From Gaertneriomyces semiglobifer (lineage: Eukaryota > Chytridiomycota > Chytridiomycetes > Spizellomycetales > Spizellomycetaceae): a stretch of DNA of 64,000 nucleotides. Where the stretch lies: assembly GCA_025558075.1 (NCBI GenBank), contig JAHLKF010000015.1, positions 401,109 to 465,108 of the forward strand, written 5' to 3'. A program made the position numbers and the translations under genes. Positions 22,865 to 34,041 of the stretch are shown here, piece by piece; position 1 is the first letter of the stretch, and each line of letters starts with the position of its first letter. The notes below the pieces were generated by a model. It did no database searches. It was given only the letters and a program-made list of their open reading frames with translations, and had not been told where the DNA came from.

Positions 22865-23534
22865 ATGACACTGTATAGGCTGGTCGTTCTTGGTGATGGA
22901 GGTGTTGGCAAGACCGCCCTCACAATCCAACTGTGTTTGAATCACTTCGTGGAGACGTATGATCCTACTATTGAGGACTCTTACCGAAAGCAAGTCGTCA
23001 TCGATGATCAACCGTGCATTCTAGAAGTTTTGGATACGGCTGGACAGGAAGAGTACACCGCCCTGAGAGATCAATGGATTCGGGACGGAGAGGGCTTTTT
23101 ATTGGTATATTCAATAACGTCAAGGAGTACATTTGAACGAGTGGAACGATTCAAGCAACAGATTACTAGGGTCAAAGATATGGAAACGGTAGGTCGGAAG
23201 CGATGGCGTTGAAGTGATCATGTATTGAGTTGCCATTTGCAGGTACCGTTGATGCTAGTGGGGAATAAGTGCGATAGAGTCGCAGAGCGTGAGGTCTCGA
23301 AAGAAGAAGGACAGCACATGGCGAGAAGATTACGATGCGAGTTCATCGAGACCAGTGCGAAGACTTGTTTGAATGTTGATAAGTATGTTGATTGGGTGCC
23401 GCATATTCGGATGAATTCTGGCTGACAGCACACACAGAGCGTATTACAATGTTGTGCGAATGATTCGGGCGCAGAAGAGTGGGATACTCAACATTGGCGA
23501 AAAGCCGAAGAAGAAGTCTTGCACAATCCTTTAG
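22865..23534 (+). CDS. Ras-family small GTPase
   Basis: Three exons (22865-23188, 23243-23382, 23438-23534; 186 aa). The P-loop is [11 protein letters not shown] with Gly at positions 12 and 13. The effector region is [11 protein letters not shown], switch [17 protein letters not shown] with the catalytic Gln, then NKCD and ETSAKT for guanine specificity. It ends in a Lys cluster plus CTIL. The Leu at the last position predicts geranylgeranylation over farnesylation (family rule). The [22 protein letters not shown] block is typical of fungal Ras1/Ras3-like proteins; Rsr1-like identity is possible. It acts at membranes in growth or polarity signalling. All hallmark residues are intact. Confidence 0.94.
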
Positions 23535-24891
23535 GTCAGGAATCTGTTCTAAGGGCATCCACGCGGTCCCTGCAAAGCGTCGCCACCACAAATCCGAGTA
23601 GTCGACCGTTTCACTCTGGCCACCCCCAAAAAACAACATCAGCAATGACATCTCCAAGTTACTTTCACTCCTATATCAAGGATACATAATGTGTGTTGCA
23701 TTTGAAGTCTTTCTTCGTTACTCTCGGCATTTTTTTTTCTGTCGTATAGTTTGCATAGATAGGGTTGCATAGGAGGCAGATTCATGGCTATGGGTGTGAA
23801 CGAATTGCGTGGAATGCAGGACCATCTCCGTGGAATCACCGTAGTTCTAGTGTAGATCTCATGAGCCTGTTGTATCGTAACAACCTGAACGCTCTTGTCC
23901 TGTTCCGTTAGCAAGAGTTATCTGCGTCGCTGGCAGACCTGAGCGTTGCCGTTCGATTTGTTGCGAGCGCCCTCGCGGGCGCTAAACGTGCAGGCGCGCT
24001 GTCGGGTTCTATCACGCCCAATCACACGTTGCAATGATACAGCGACTTTCGCACTAAACAAGCTCGAGAAGTAGGCCTATTGGGAGTTTCAGGACACTGA
24101 TAGAAGTCTACCGTAATTATACGGGCGAAAGTTCCGCCTTGGAAACAACGCATTTCGACAGCGGGTTCAGCCAATCCAGGTGATCGCAGTAGGTCGAGGT
24201 ATCCCTTACTTTACCATGCGCCAACGATCCATTCTCGTAGGTTAATTAGATAGAGGGATCAATTTGATAGCGAGTTCGATACAGTGGTGCCATCGCTGTT
24301 GTTTTGTTGGCTTCGGTCTTGTACTGACAACCTAAGACAACTTCAACTGGCATCAACAACAGCTCTTCAGCTGGAAATTCCACATGCTTCCTTATACTAA
24401 TGGAATTTTAGGTAATTCCAATTTTTCTCTGGCTGAGTTCTGACCTGTTCTACACGTTGAAAGTACGATTGTTGCGAGTAGGTGGGGGGAAAAGGCCACA
24501 CGCGTCGGGGGCAACTGTTAATTGATAACCCTAGTTAAATGACAACCACGTGACCCGCAGTCACCACTGAGGGCCCGTTGAGTGGGCTTTTTTTGTGGAG
24601 CGGATCTTTGTGTCCAGGTAACTAAGACGTAGCGACAACGACGACGACGAAGGCACAGACGACGACGTCTTGCTTGCTGTCTTACTAGCTGCACTTACAG
24701 ATAGCAGTTATTTCCTTCTTCCGATCTTCCAATACGCTTTCCCTTCAAACGGGCTGCAACGAAGACGTTATCCGCGGTGGAAGTATCAAGTGTAGAGGAC
24801 TCAAAAGATATACAACGACCTGTCAACCTATCCAGGACACAACTACCAATTATCTTTAGGTACTCTCGTACGCATATAAGCGACTGTTAGA
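23535..24891. other. Long intergenic / 5' leader of eIF3c
   Basis: About 1.36 kb. The first part is the Ras 3' flank; a minus-strand open frame of 91 codons (23639-23914) has no recognisable domain. The right part has a T8 run after GTGGGC near 24590 and a CGA-triplet tract at 24631-24667. It likely includes the eIF3c promoter and 5' leader. Confidence 0.4.
24631..24667 (+). repeat. CGA/GAC triplet tract in eIF3c leader
   Basis: Imperfect ACGACGACGACGA-type run interrupted by AGGCACA. Same composition as 22428-22470. Confidence 0.5.
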
Positions 24892-27634
24892 ATGTCCCGC
24901 TTTTTCCGCGGTGGTTCCTCGAGTTCGGAATCCGACTCGGATTCTGATTACTCCTCGTCTGATGAAGAGCGCCGCCACAAAGCCGCTGATGCTTCTGAGT
25001 CTGAAGAATCCGACTCCGACGAATCTAGCAGCGAGAGTGATAGTGACTCTGACGACGGTGGTAAGGCCGGTGGGCCTAACAAGTTCTTGCGTGGATTTGC
25101 AGGCGGCGACAGCGAGGATGAGAGTGATGAAGACGTAAAGCGGGTTGTAAAATCTGCGAGAGATAAGAGGTTCGATGAGATGAGGAATACTGTCAACGCT
25201 TTGAAGAACGCAAAGAAGATCAACGACTGGGTTGCTATTCAAACCGAATTTGACAAATTGAACAAGGCCTACTCCAAAGCACAAGCGATCATCAATCGTG
25301 AAGGAATCCCACGGTTCTATATCCGAACTATGATTGATTTGGAAGAATTCTCAAAAGAGGCCGCCGCCAACAAGGCTGCGGTGAAAAAGATGAATGCGTC
25401 CTCTGCTAGGTCATTGAACACAATGAAGACTAAACTAAAGAAACACAACAAGGCTTTTGAGGCTGACGTAGAAAAGTTCAAAGCAAAGCCGGTTGATACT
25501 GATGCTTCTGCTGATGAGGCGGAAGCAGCCGCTTTAGCGAAGGCAGCTGCTGAGGAAAGTGATGATGACTTTGATGCACCGCGTGCCGCTGGTCGGGACT
25601 TATCAGACGACGATGACTTTGAAGTCGCTGGATCAAAACGTGGAAAGAAGGGTGGAAAGAAGGATGACGGTTTCCAGACTGTTGGAAAGGGTGGAAAGGT
25701 CGCTGAACTGAAGCCGGAGGATCTTTTCAAGAAGCTCCGGGAAATGATTGAGGCGCGTGGGAAAAAGGTGAGCTTATATGCCATACATTACCCCGACGTG
25801 CATGTTCTAACGTGATATTAGGGTACGGACAGGACAACGCAAATGCAACAATTCGACTCCCTTCTGAACATTGCCGCAACGCCGTATGGAAAAATCAAGG
25901 TTTTGCTTGCACTTATCCCCGCTCGCTTTGATGTGTCGTCGTCTTCATTCGCCTATCTGCCGATCGATGTATGGAAAAGCGCCGCAGATGAACTCAATCA
26001 GCTTTTTGGCCTGCTGGAGGAGAACAGCAACATCCACCTTGTGAAATTGGTCGGTGAAGAAGAGGAGGAGGCGGCCTCTGAGATTAAGTTCAAAAATGGG
26101 GAGGATGTTTCTATCCGCGGCAGCTTGGCTTCCCTGATTGATCGTATTGACGACGAGTTCATTAAATCTTTGCAACACATCGACCCACATACCTCTGAGT
26201 ACGTGGCGCGCCTGCGTGACGAGACCATCTTGTATGCGCTCATTGTGCGTGCTCAAAAGTACCTGGAGCGTGCAGAGTCTGATACTGTAGACCATATTAA
26301 GATGCGTCGTTTGGAGCACTTGTACTACAAGCCCGACATTGTCATTCAAGCCGTGGAGAAGGAAGTCCGTAATCTTTACCCGGCATTGACAGAGGCACTA
26401 GAAGATCCGGTGACTCTTGTGGAGCATCTGTGCACGAGCCTGTACAAAACATCGATCGACCGTGTACGAACCCGCTCCCTTCTCTGCCACGTCTACCATC
26501 TTGCACTCCATGACAACTACGAACGCGCGCGCGATCTTATGCTGATGTCTCACCTTCAAGATCATGTACAACAAACTGAAGTCTCAACTCAAATCCTGTT
26601 CAACCGCACTATGGTCCAGATCGGCATGTGCGCGTTCCGTTCTGGTATGGTGAAGGAGACTGCGAACGCTCTACAAGAGTTCATGGCATCTGGGCGAGTC
26701 AAGGAACTGTTGGCTCAGGGTGTACAGATGCAGAGGTTCTCTGACAAAACGCCGGAGCAGGAAAAGCTTGAAAAGCAACGCCAGTTACCTTTCCACATGC
26801 ACATTAACTTGGAATTGCTGGAGTGTATCTACTTGACCTGCTCGATGCTATTGGAGATTCCGAACATGGCTGCCAATGCACATGAGCCGCGCAGAAAAGT
26901 CATCAGCAAACCGTTCAGGAGAATGTTGGATTACAGTGAACGTCAAGTATTCAATGGTATGTTGTTCCTTTTGCGTTTTCGTTATCAGCCAAAATCTAAC
27001 AAAAAGTTCGACTTTAGGCCCACCGGAAAATACCCGCGATCACATCATGGCGGCCGCAAAAGCACTTGCTGCTGGCGAGTGGCAACGGTGTCGTGATTTG
27101 ATTCACGCCATCAAGATCTGGGACCTAATGCCCAACAGCACTTCCATCAAAGAGATGCTCACCGGCAAGATTCAAGAAGAAGGCCTCCGCACATACTTCT
27201 TTACATATGCACCATACTACGATTCCCTCGGTATTGAACAGCTTGGTTCCATGTTTGACCTTCCCCCCACCCAAGTTCGCGCAACCGTGTCACGCATGAT
27301 CATAAATGAGGAATTGCATGCCTCTATCGACCAACCGACTGAAAGCGTTATCCTTCACCGTTCGGAAATGAGCCGATTGGAGTACCTTGCAGGTGTTTAC
27401 AGTGACAAGGTGGCGTCGCTGGTTGAAAGCAATGAGAAGCTTCTGGAGAGTCGGGCAACAACATTGGGATTGGCTACCCAGGAGCGGGACGTCAGAGGTG
27501 GGCACCAAGGACATTCACGTGGGGACCGACAAGGTTTCCGCGGTGGGCGGGGTGGACATGGCCGTGGTGGCTTTGGTGGTGACAGAGGTAAGGGTAGGAG
27601 GGGCCAAGGACAAGGGCAGCGAGCTGGTCGATAA
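24892..27634 (+). CDS. NIP1: Translation initiation factor eIF3 subunit c
   Basis: Core scaffold of eIF3 that links eIF1/eIF5 to the 40S subunit. Three exons (24892-25767, 25822-26956, 27018-27634; 875 aa). It starts MSRFFRGGSSSSESDSDSDY, the usual acidic, Ser-rich N-terminus with casein-kinase-like sites. Mid-protein blocks include FYIRTMIDLEEFSKEA, EYVARLRDETILYALIVRAQ and HLALHDNYERARDLMLMSHLQDHV. After the last intron, GPPENTRDHIMAAAKALAAG leads into the PCI domain, with TYFFTYAPYYDSLGIEQL. The C-terminus is an Arg/Gly-rich tail of about 45 residues (GFRGGRGGHGRGGFGG), as in many fungi. Length agrees with fungal orthologues. Confidence 0.96.
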
Positions 27635-27866
27635 GTACTCGGAGCTGAGTCCGGTCGTGGGTTGCTGATACGCAGTGTATATGGTGAATCAAAGCCATCG
27701 GGCGGTGGTCTGTGGTGATGTAACTTACTGTGGGTGATGGGTATCGTTAGAACAGGTTTTCTTTGTCAATTATTGAATTTATATTGTTATCTCATGATTC
27801 ATGCATATTCGTTTGAAATTATTCATGTATGCCACTGTGCATGCTTCACGATGGAAGAACACAATT

Positions 27867-30800
27867 CTAAACCCCGCCTCTCCATACGCCACCTTCGACC
27901 ACTACATCTACTCCGCCTCTTCTTAACCGTCCTATCACCGTTGGATCAGCCAGTAAAGCAGGTGCTTCGCCGTACGTTGCCAGAATTAGACCAGAATCTT
28001 TGATGGTTTTTATTAGCGGTGGGAGATTTGACTAGATTTAAAATTATCAGTGTCAAAAATCACATAAGCATAGCAAGGAACAATAACTCACCAACGCTGT
28101 GGCCTCACATAACACTCCCAATAAATTATTGCCTTTTGCGAACTTAACAGCTCCCTTGATGCTCGCGCACCGCTCATCTCCTTGCCTTCCTGACGCTTCA
28201 TCATCAGTATTCCGCGCGGCGGCGGCGTCTTGAAGCTTCGCGTCTCTCCCACAGCTGCTTCCAAAGAAAACACCCCAGCCACCTTGTTTCCAGCTTAATG
28301 CTTTACAGACACCTGGACTAAAGCTCACAAAGACCAGTCCGCGTTCCCCATCCTCGGAGTTAGCACTATGTATTGTGTCAAGTACTGAGTCGACGTATTG
28401 CGGAATGGTGTATGTAGGCGTCGACGGAGAATTTGGTGTTGAAGGATACGGAAGATGGAGAGCGAGAGGTGTGGAAATCGGTAATTGCGTGAGAAGGATG
28501 TGCAAAGGGATTATGTCAACAGAAAGCTGCTTTGAGAGCAGCTCCGGTGATAGATTCGAGAACGTAGAAGCCGGTGGCGTGGGATGAAGTAGCTGTAGCT
28601 GGGCAAATGTGAGATTCCAGATGGGTATGCGAATAACTTCGGTGATGGCAACGGATGAGGAGGAGTGGACAACTGGTATACGATCCGACGTGAGGTAAAC
28701 TTTGGCTTCAAGATAGGTTGAGGATAATGTGGTTGGAGTCGGCGGGTGAGAAAGGGTCTGCGAAATGGTCAGAATGCCGCAAGTCTGCAAGGATGCAGCA
28801 ACGTAACTCACCGTACTCTTATTCTTTCTTACTAGCGGACTGACGGCTTCTACACCAAGTTTTATCCGCCCAACACAGGAAATGCTGCCTCTTTGCTCGT
28901 TATCTCGGCCAAATATGGGAACATCGACATATCCCAGTTCCCCGCCTCCATGCCACGACTGCACAACTGTCTCTATAGCGCCGCCAAATAGAACGCCTTT
29001 GCCCAGACATCTGCTGCCGAAGACAGGGTACACTGACACATCAACGCGGAATGACTCCAGGTTGGCAGCAAGAAATCGGTAAGTGTCGGAGGTGGGCGTT
29101 GGTAGCGAGATGGTGTACTCTGCGCCAGACGGTTGCGACAAGACAACTCGCAAGGAACTCAGATCGGGTGTAGATAAAGAAGAGGGGAAAAGCGCGACAG
29201 GGTTTTTGGGCAACACGATTTCCACGCTATGCTTATTTTCAAGGTACGAGTGACCATACATTCGGAAAGGAAGCATTGGTGGAGGCAACGATAAAGTGGG
29301 CAAGTCGTCTAGCAACAGGTCAGGCATCTGATCAGTTTGCATGGAGTCAATGTGCGTGCCGGGCGTGCCGTCGTCCTCATCTACGCGTACCACGTCTTCA
29401 ACACTCCAACAGCCTCGATATACTGCGAAACACCAGGGCGTCCACCCGTTCTCATCGCGAACATCGCGCTTAGCACCGGCATCTACGAGAACACGAACAC
29501 ACTCGGTGTGCCCTTCAGAGCATGCGTAGAACAACGGGGTCCAACCATTGAAAATGTCGCGTTCTTCGACGTTGGCTCCATGTTCAATTAATAACCTGGC
29601 TAGGTCCGCATGACCTGCCCTCGATGTCACATGCAATGGACTCAAACCTTCAACATTCGAGCTCATCTGTGCCCCAGCGTGCAACAACAGTTCCGTGATT
29701 TCGTAATGCCCGTACTGACATGCAAGACTGAGCGGAATCGGGGCTGTCGCTGTTGATGGTTCAATGCGAGCACCACCTTCTTGCAGGAGTAGTCTTACAG
29801 ACTTCGCGTGGCCCGCAATGATGGCAAGCACTAGCGGCGTACATCGGTCATGATCTAGAGCGTTTACTTCCGCACCATGCCTGATTAGAGCCAAAATGCA
29901 CTCGACATGGTCATTCATCGCGGCGTAATGAAGCGCCGTGCGGCCATAATTGTCCGGTGAGGACACGGATGGCAAAGAACTATGTGAAAGACAAAGCTCA
30001 AGTATGTCGGCGCGTCCAGAAATACACAGCTCGTGCAGTGCGGTTCGGTAAGAAACATCGTCAATATAATTGAGATTCATAGCATCCGATTTCAACAGTA
30101 CAGCAAGACATTCTTTAGAGGTGGTTGCGCAGTAGCGGAGAAAGACATGGGGAAGTGATGTCGTATCGGCGTCCGAAGATTGGCTCGACAGGTACCCTTC
30201 CAGACCTGCGGCGTCATTAAATTTTAGAAGGCTAGCGACTTGCTCCTGAGCCTTCACCTCGTCAGAAAACACTTCTTGAAGCTCTTCGATACCACGGGAC
30301 ACATCGTGATCGCCGACTACACGTTCCAGATCACTTAATGATTGTCCTGCAACATCAGACAGTTCCGCTAACGCCTGCCGGTTGAAGCACGGTTGGATTT
30401 CAATTTGTCTGGAAAGAAATATCTCTTTGGTCGCACTTTTGGATCGCTTGTCCCATTTCTTCAAAATCTTTCGGAAACCAGTGGCGTTGAGTTCGACAAA
30501 GTTTTGAAGCTTCGATAGATCGTCACGAAACGCAAGGAAGCCATCTCTAAGCGCAATATATGACCCAGCCACATTCCGCCCTGCTTCCTTTTCTTCGAGT
30601 TTGCGTTTCTTGTCAACAAGAGATTTCAGTCGTGTCTTCAGCTCTGCTTCTTTTTGCAGGTAGAAAGCGTTTATCTGGAAGCATACTGGTGAATGAGAAG
30701 CCATAAGAAGTGCTTACTTTTAAAAAGCGCATCAATGGACAACCAGATTCATGATACCCACCTTTTCAACTTCTCGCTCTACTCCCCAGAAGAACCTCTT

Positions 30801-31091
30801 TCTAACCTCCTTGTTCTCGGTGCTCCAGCCAACTTCGCTTGCCGCGAACTGCGATTCCAGAAGATCTCTACTTGCTGGGCTCGCTCTACTAATGTCCGGT
30901 GGACTTGCCGTTAACGTCAAACCTCCATCCTGCGCGGTGAGACCACCTATGATCTTCTTAAGGCCCTTGTAGTTCACAAAAGGGGTGGATGGGTGAAGAG
31001 ACTCTTGCGCCGCGATATGCTTTCCGAACTAGAGCCTGTTTTAGCAGACGTCAGGTACGCAGGAAGCAGAGATGTTCAGCCTTACCTTCAT
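27867..31091 (-). CDS. PHO81: Pho81-like SPX / ankyrin / degenerate GDPD protein
   Basis: Phosphate-signalling regulator. Four exons are inferred: 31086-31091 (only Met-Lys), 30762-31028, 28092-30674 and 27867-28031 (1006 aa). Splicing regenerates the SPX start MKFGKHIAAQ and NYKGLKKIIGGL. The SPX core continues INAFYLQKEAELKTRLKSL and NATGFRKILKKWDKRSK; its Lys residues form the inositol-pyrophosphate pocket. Ankyrin repeats span about residues 240-450 (NYGRTALHYAAMNDHVECIL, NGWTPLFYACSEGHTECVRV). The C-terminal part keeps a GDPD outline (YLTSDRIPVVHSS, WKQGGWGVFFGSSCG, RCASIKGAVKFAKGNNLLG). The His-Arg-Gly catalytic motif of active glycerophosphodiesterases is absent, favouring Pho81 over Gde1. 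The 3' exon encoding GLILATYGEAPALL lies beyond the long frame's stop. Confidence 0.92.
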
Positions 31092-31759
31092 TGCGGTAGA
31101 TCCCTGTCTGTGCCTTCAAGTGTTGTTCCCAGAACTTCCCACTGTTCGACCTAACTAAATACAGCCGCAAACGAACGTCCAAACCTGAACAAAAATCGGC
31201 ACAGGGTTTCCCAAAGACCTTCTACAACCTCGGATTGCTTTTAGAAGGCTTCCACTTGCCCAGCCGCCGTCTTACGCCTTAATGCATCTGGTTCCTTCTG
31301 ATGTTCGCTGACACCTTTGCGAGAACTATGTTTACCATGGCAACAACTCGTGCACAGTTTTGCTAACGCACGTTGCTGCCATCTATAAAAACGTGTTTTC
31401 AATGCGCCCCAACACACATACACAGAGAACGTTCCGAAAGATAATCAAAGTTGCGGAATGTAAAGTTTGAAGGACTTCGAAATGGGCTTCGATGGCCGGA
31501 TAGGAGGAAACTTCCCACATCTCATCGCCTCTGGCAACGTTGATCATGATTGGACGGTAAATTGTTTCAACTGCAATGGTTGATCACATCTTTCTCCAAC
31601 GGGCATTCCTACTCGACCGCAAAAATGGAGGCGCTGTCTTATTGCTTCGGAGCGGCGGTTCGCGGAAGTGTCCGAACATGTCAATTGTATGTGAGGCATA
31701 CCTCTAGATCTAGGTCCCTGGCCCACTCAGGAGCCTCCACAATGCAGATCTCATCCAGG

Positions 31760-31839
31760 AGTGTCAGTGATATCATAAACTTTGTGATTTCTGCTCAAAC
31801 GCTCGAACGCTCAAAGCATTTCATAGTATCACTGACACT
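31760..31839. repeat. Inverted repeat, 13-bp arms
   Basis: AGTGTCAGTGATA at 31760-31772 is matched by its reverse complement TATCACTGACACT at 31827-31839. Imperfect pairing extends further inward (ATCATAAA against TTTCATAG). Confidence 0.75.
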
Positions 31840-32021
31840 CCGAACGCCCTTATATGCGCTTATATGCGTCCACATCTTGCGAATGTCTCCCGGCGTCATG
31901 GCTGAAGTTGAGGTGGTCGAGGTCGAGGGCACAGTCTGGGTGTTGCTGGATGAGCAGTCCGACATAATCCCAACTCATCATAGCACTCGGTGGGTAGTTG
32001 CACTTCACCTTGACGGCTCTC

Positions 32022-32074
32022 TTTCCATTGGGACATATCCTGGGACGTTAACGCAGAATATGTCCCAATGGAAA
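32022..32074. repeat. Perfect inverted repeat, 17-bp arms, 19-nt spacer
   Basis: TTTCCATTGGGACATAT at 32022-32038 is followed by its exact reverse complement at 32058-32074. Such a long perfect palindrome is unlikely by chance in this window and could form a strong hairpin or be a cruciform-type element. Confidence 0.9.
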
Positions 32075-32746
32075 CAGTGCTGTTGAATTGCAAGTAAGGA
32101 CGTCCAGGTTTTGCGAGATGTGGTGTCTCGGCGCATAACGATGGTGGTTGGTGATCGGCCTACGACATCTTCGATCAATTGGGTGACTTTAGTGCACTCT
32201 TGGGATGCCATGCCTGAAGGAAGTAATGAATAGGTTGGTAGTCGAGGGCGAAAGTCAAAGAAGAGACAATATGTATCTGGATGCGAAGCAACGAGTGCTC
32301 TCTGAGACATGTCACGCGGCCTTGGAACATCCTTTGAAAGCAAGCTCGGACCTTAACAGGCGCTGAACTCGTCGATGCGTGGACCTGTCACTGGTATCGA
32401 GAGTTGCATCCCAGAGAACATCGGTGTGAACTCGTGTGAACGCGCGCTGGCCGAGGCTTCCAACGTCCTTCACAATTATTCACAAATCGAGAGCAACTAA
32501 AGAAATAAGCATATTTCATATCTTGTGTACAAGCAAATTAAAACGTTCATATGATACAACTAACTACTATGTGATCAAAGTTCCAGGCCCTACGTAATAC
32601 AAAGAAAGTCCACAGTCCAAGTTCAGGCACCCAGTTTAAGAGCAAGCAAAAAAAAAGTAAGTGCGTCCGACACTATCCAATAAATAGACATGAATGGGCA
32701 CAGCGTTCCGAGTGCCAGAAGAGCGCGCGGGAAGTCGTCAGGATAT

Positions 32747-34041
32747 TTACAGGTAACGATCACTGCCGTGAAAAGTGGGTCGCAAAAAGCGACCGTGGAG
32801 AATCGGAGCAGAAAGAGGAGTGGTGTAAGTCCATGAGGCTTTACGGTATGTTCGTGGATACTCGGGATGGCCAGGGCTCGTAGCAGGGCTGTTGACAAGA
32901 GTGCGCGACCCGTGAGTCACAGGAGAGCTGACTTCGCTCACGTATGAGAAACCGTCCTCCAGGGACAGTTCCTCTTCAAACTTTTCGCTGCACAATGTCG
33001 TTTCGTCTTCCTCTGAAGAGCTGGTGAGAGTAGGTTCCGCTTTGCATGGGTACCGTGGTTCGAACGCGTTGGGGTATAGACGATTGTGGGACTCCACCAA
33101 AAGTTTTTCGAAATCATTGGTAATATCAGCATCTAGCTGCTTGATGCTCTCGCGACTCAGTAGACTATAAAAGTCTTCGGCAGTTGCATTATAGGAATAA
33201 GGTGGTGTTGGGATATGGAGACGTGGAGGCAGAGCAAGACGTTGCGCTCTAGGGATACCAATTGGAAGTACGCGTTGCTCCCGTTCCATGAGCGAAATAT
33301 CCTCTTCTTCCGACTTGGCGTTCTTGGCGTAACTGACTACCAGATTGGTCTCGTCACGGAGCCTCATCCAGCATTTCGAGGCAGCAATGTCAGACTCGTA
33401 AAACGCATAACCGTACTTTCCGTGAAATTGTGCCTTAACGAACCTGAGCAATACACGTTAACAAACGATAGTTTCATGAACCAATGAAACCATAAGCAGC
33501 TTACCCAGGGAATGCGCGGAAAACCTTGCACATCTCATCCTTGGAGTAGTTTGTTGGCAAATGCGTAATGTGGAGCACCTTACAAGGTGAGTTTCCGTCC
33601 TCAGGCTGTGGATATGGAACCCGGTAGTTCTTTTGAGCGGCTTCGAGAGTGATGACACCTTGCGGAGCAGGCCGCGTCAACGCCTTTCGAGCAGCGCCCT
33701 TCTCTCTGAAGCGGACGAAGCAGTAGTGATCATAAAACGCGAAGAGATCGAAACCGTCATAGTCACGGAAGTACAAGTACAGCTCTCCGCGATCGGTCAC
33801 GCCAGGTCTAGTAAGAACACAATGCGAGAATTAGTAAAGCGAGCAACAGAGAGCTGCGATAGAAGCGCCAACGCGCTCGATGATGAGAAACTTGCCTGTA
33901 GGCGACGTGTATAGTGTTGGTGTCAGGATTGGCAGCAGGGGGAGGACGAACAGTTGGGCAGGAAGCGGCACGGGGTCGTAAGGGATGTTGGAGCGGCTGC
34001 GGGGCGTACATAGCGTGAACGGGGTACTTGAAGGATGACAT
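32747..34041 (-). CDS. RNA-binding protein with two RRM-like domains
   Basis: Three exons are inferred: 33896-34041, about 33506-33807, and about 33446 down to 32747. RRM1 begins NTIHVAYR in exon 1 and continues after splicing as PGVTDRGELYLYF, with the RNP1-like strand HYCFVRFREKGAARKAL. RRM2 is CKVLHITHLPTNYSKDEMCKVFRAFPG, then KYGYAFYESDIAASKC. The arrangement resembles fungal Whi3/Mei2-type mRNA regulators, but I cannot name an orthologue. The C-terminal half is Ser/Glu-rich and probably disordered. Intron 1 begins GCAAGT, a GC-AG donor, because only that junction keeps frame. Start at 34041 is the first ATG in frame; upstream codons are open but lack ATG. Confidence 0.85.

Larger units (their letters stand above)
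31092..32746. other. Unresolved segment with inverted repeats and broken coding signal
   Basis: 1.65 kb between the Pho81-like and RRM genes. The minus strand shows protein-like fragments in different frames: HTDVLWDATLDTSDRSTHRR near 32400, TYCLFFDFRPRLPTYSLLPS near 32270, and SAMMSWDYVGLLIQQHPDCA near 31960. The same sense and order suggest a multi-exon or decayed gene, possibly of an F-box/LRR-like type, but I cannot assemble it. The plus strand has a 178-codon open frame (31550-32086) with no recognisable domain. Two strong inverted repeats lie inside. Confidence 0.4.

Noticed and set aside
24856..25284. 142-codon minus-strand open frame, hydrophobic at one end
   Set aside because: Antisense shadow of the acidic, Ser-rich N-terminus of eIF3c; no motif.
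25317..25784. 155-codon minus-strand open frame
   Set aside because: Antisense to eIF3c exon 1; Ser/Ala/Phe composition is a by-product of Lys/Ala/Glu codons on the other strand.
27867..31091. Active glycerophosphodiester phosphodiesterase (Gde1)
   Set aside because: The catalytic His-Arg-Gly motif is absent from the C-terminal region; Pho81-type is favoured.
31550..32086. 178-codon plus-strand open frame
   Set aside because: No recognisable motif, contains the palindrome arms as mirrored peptides, and the opposite strand looks more protein-like. Kept only as an unresolved segment.
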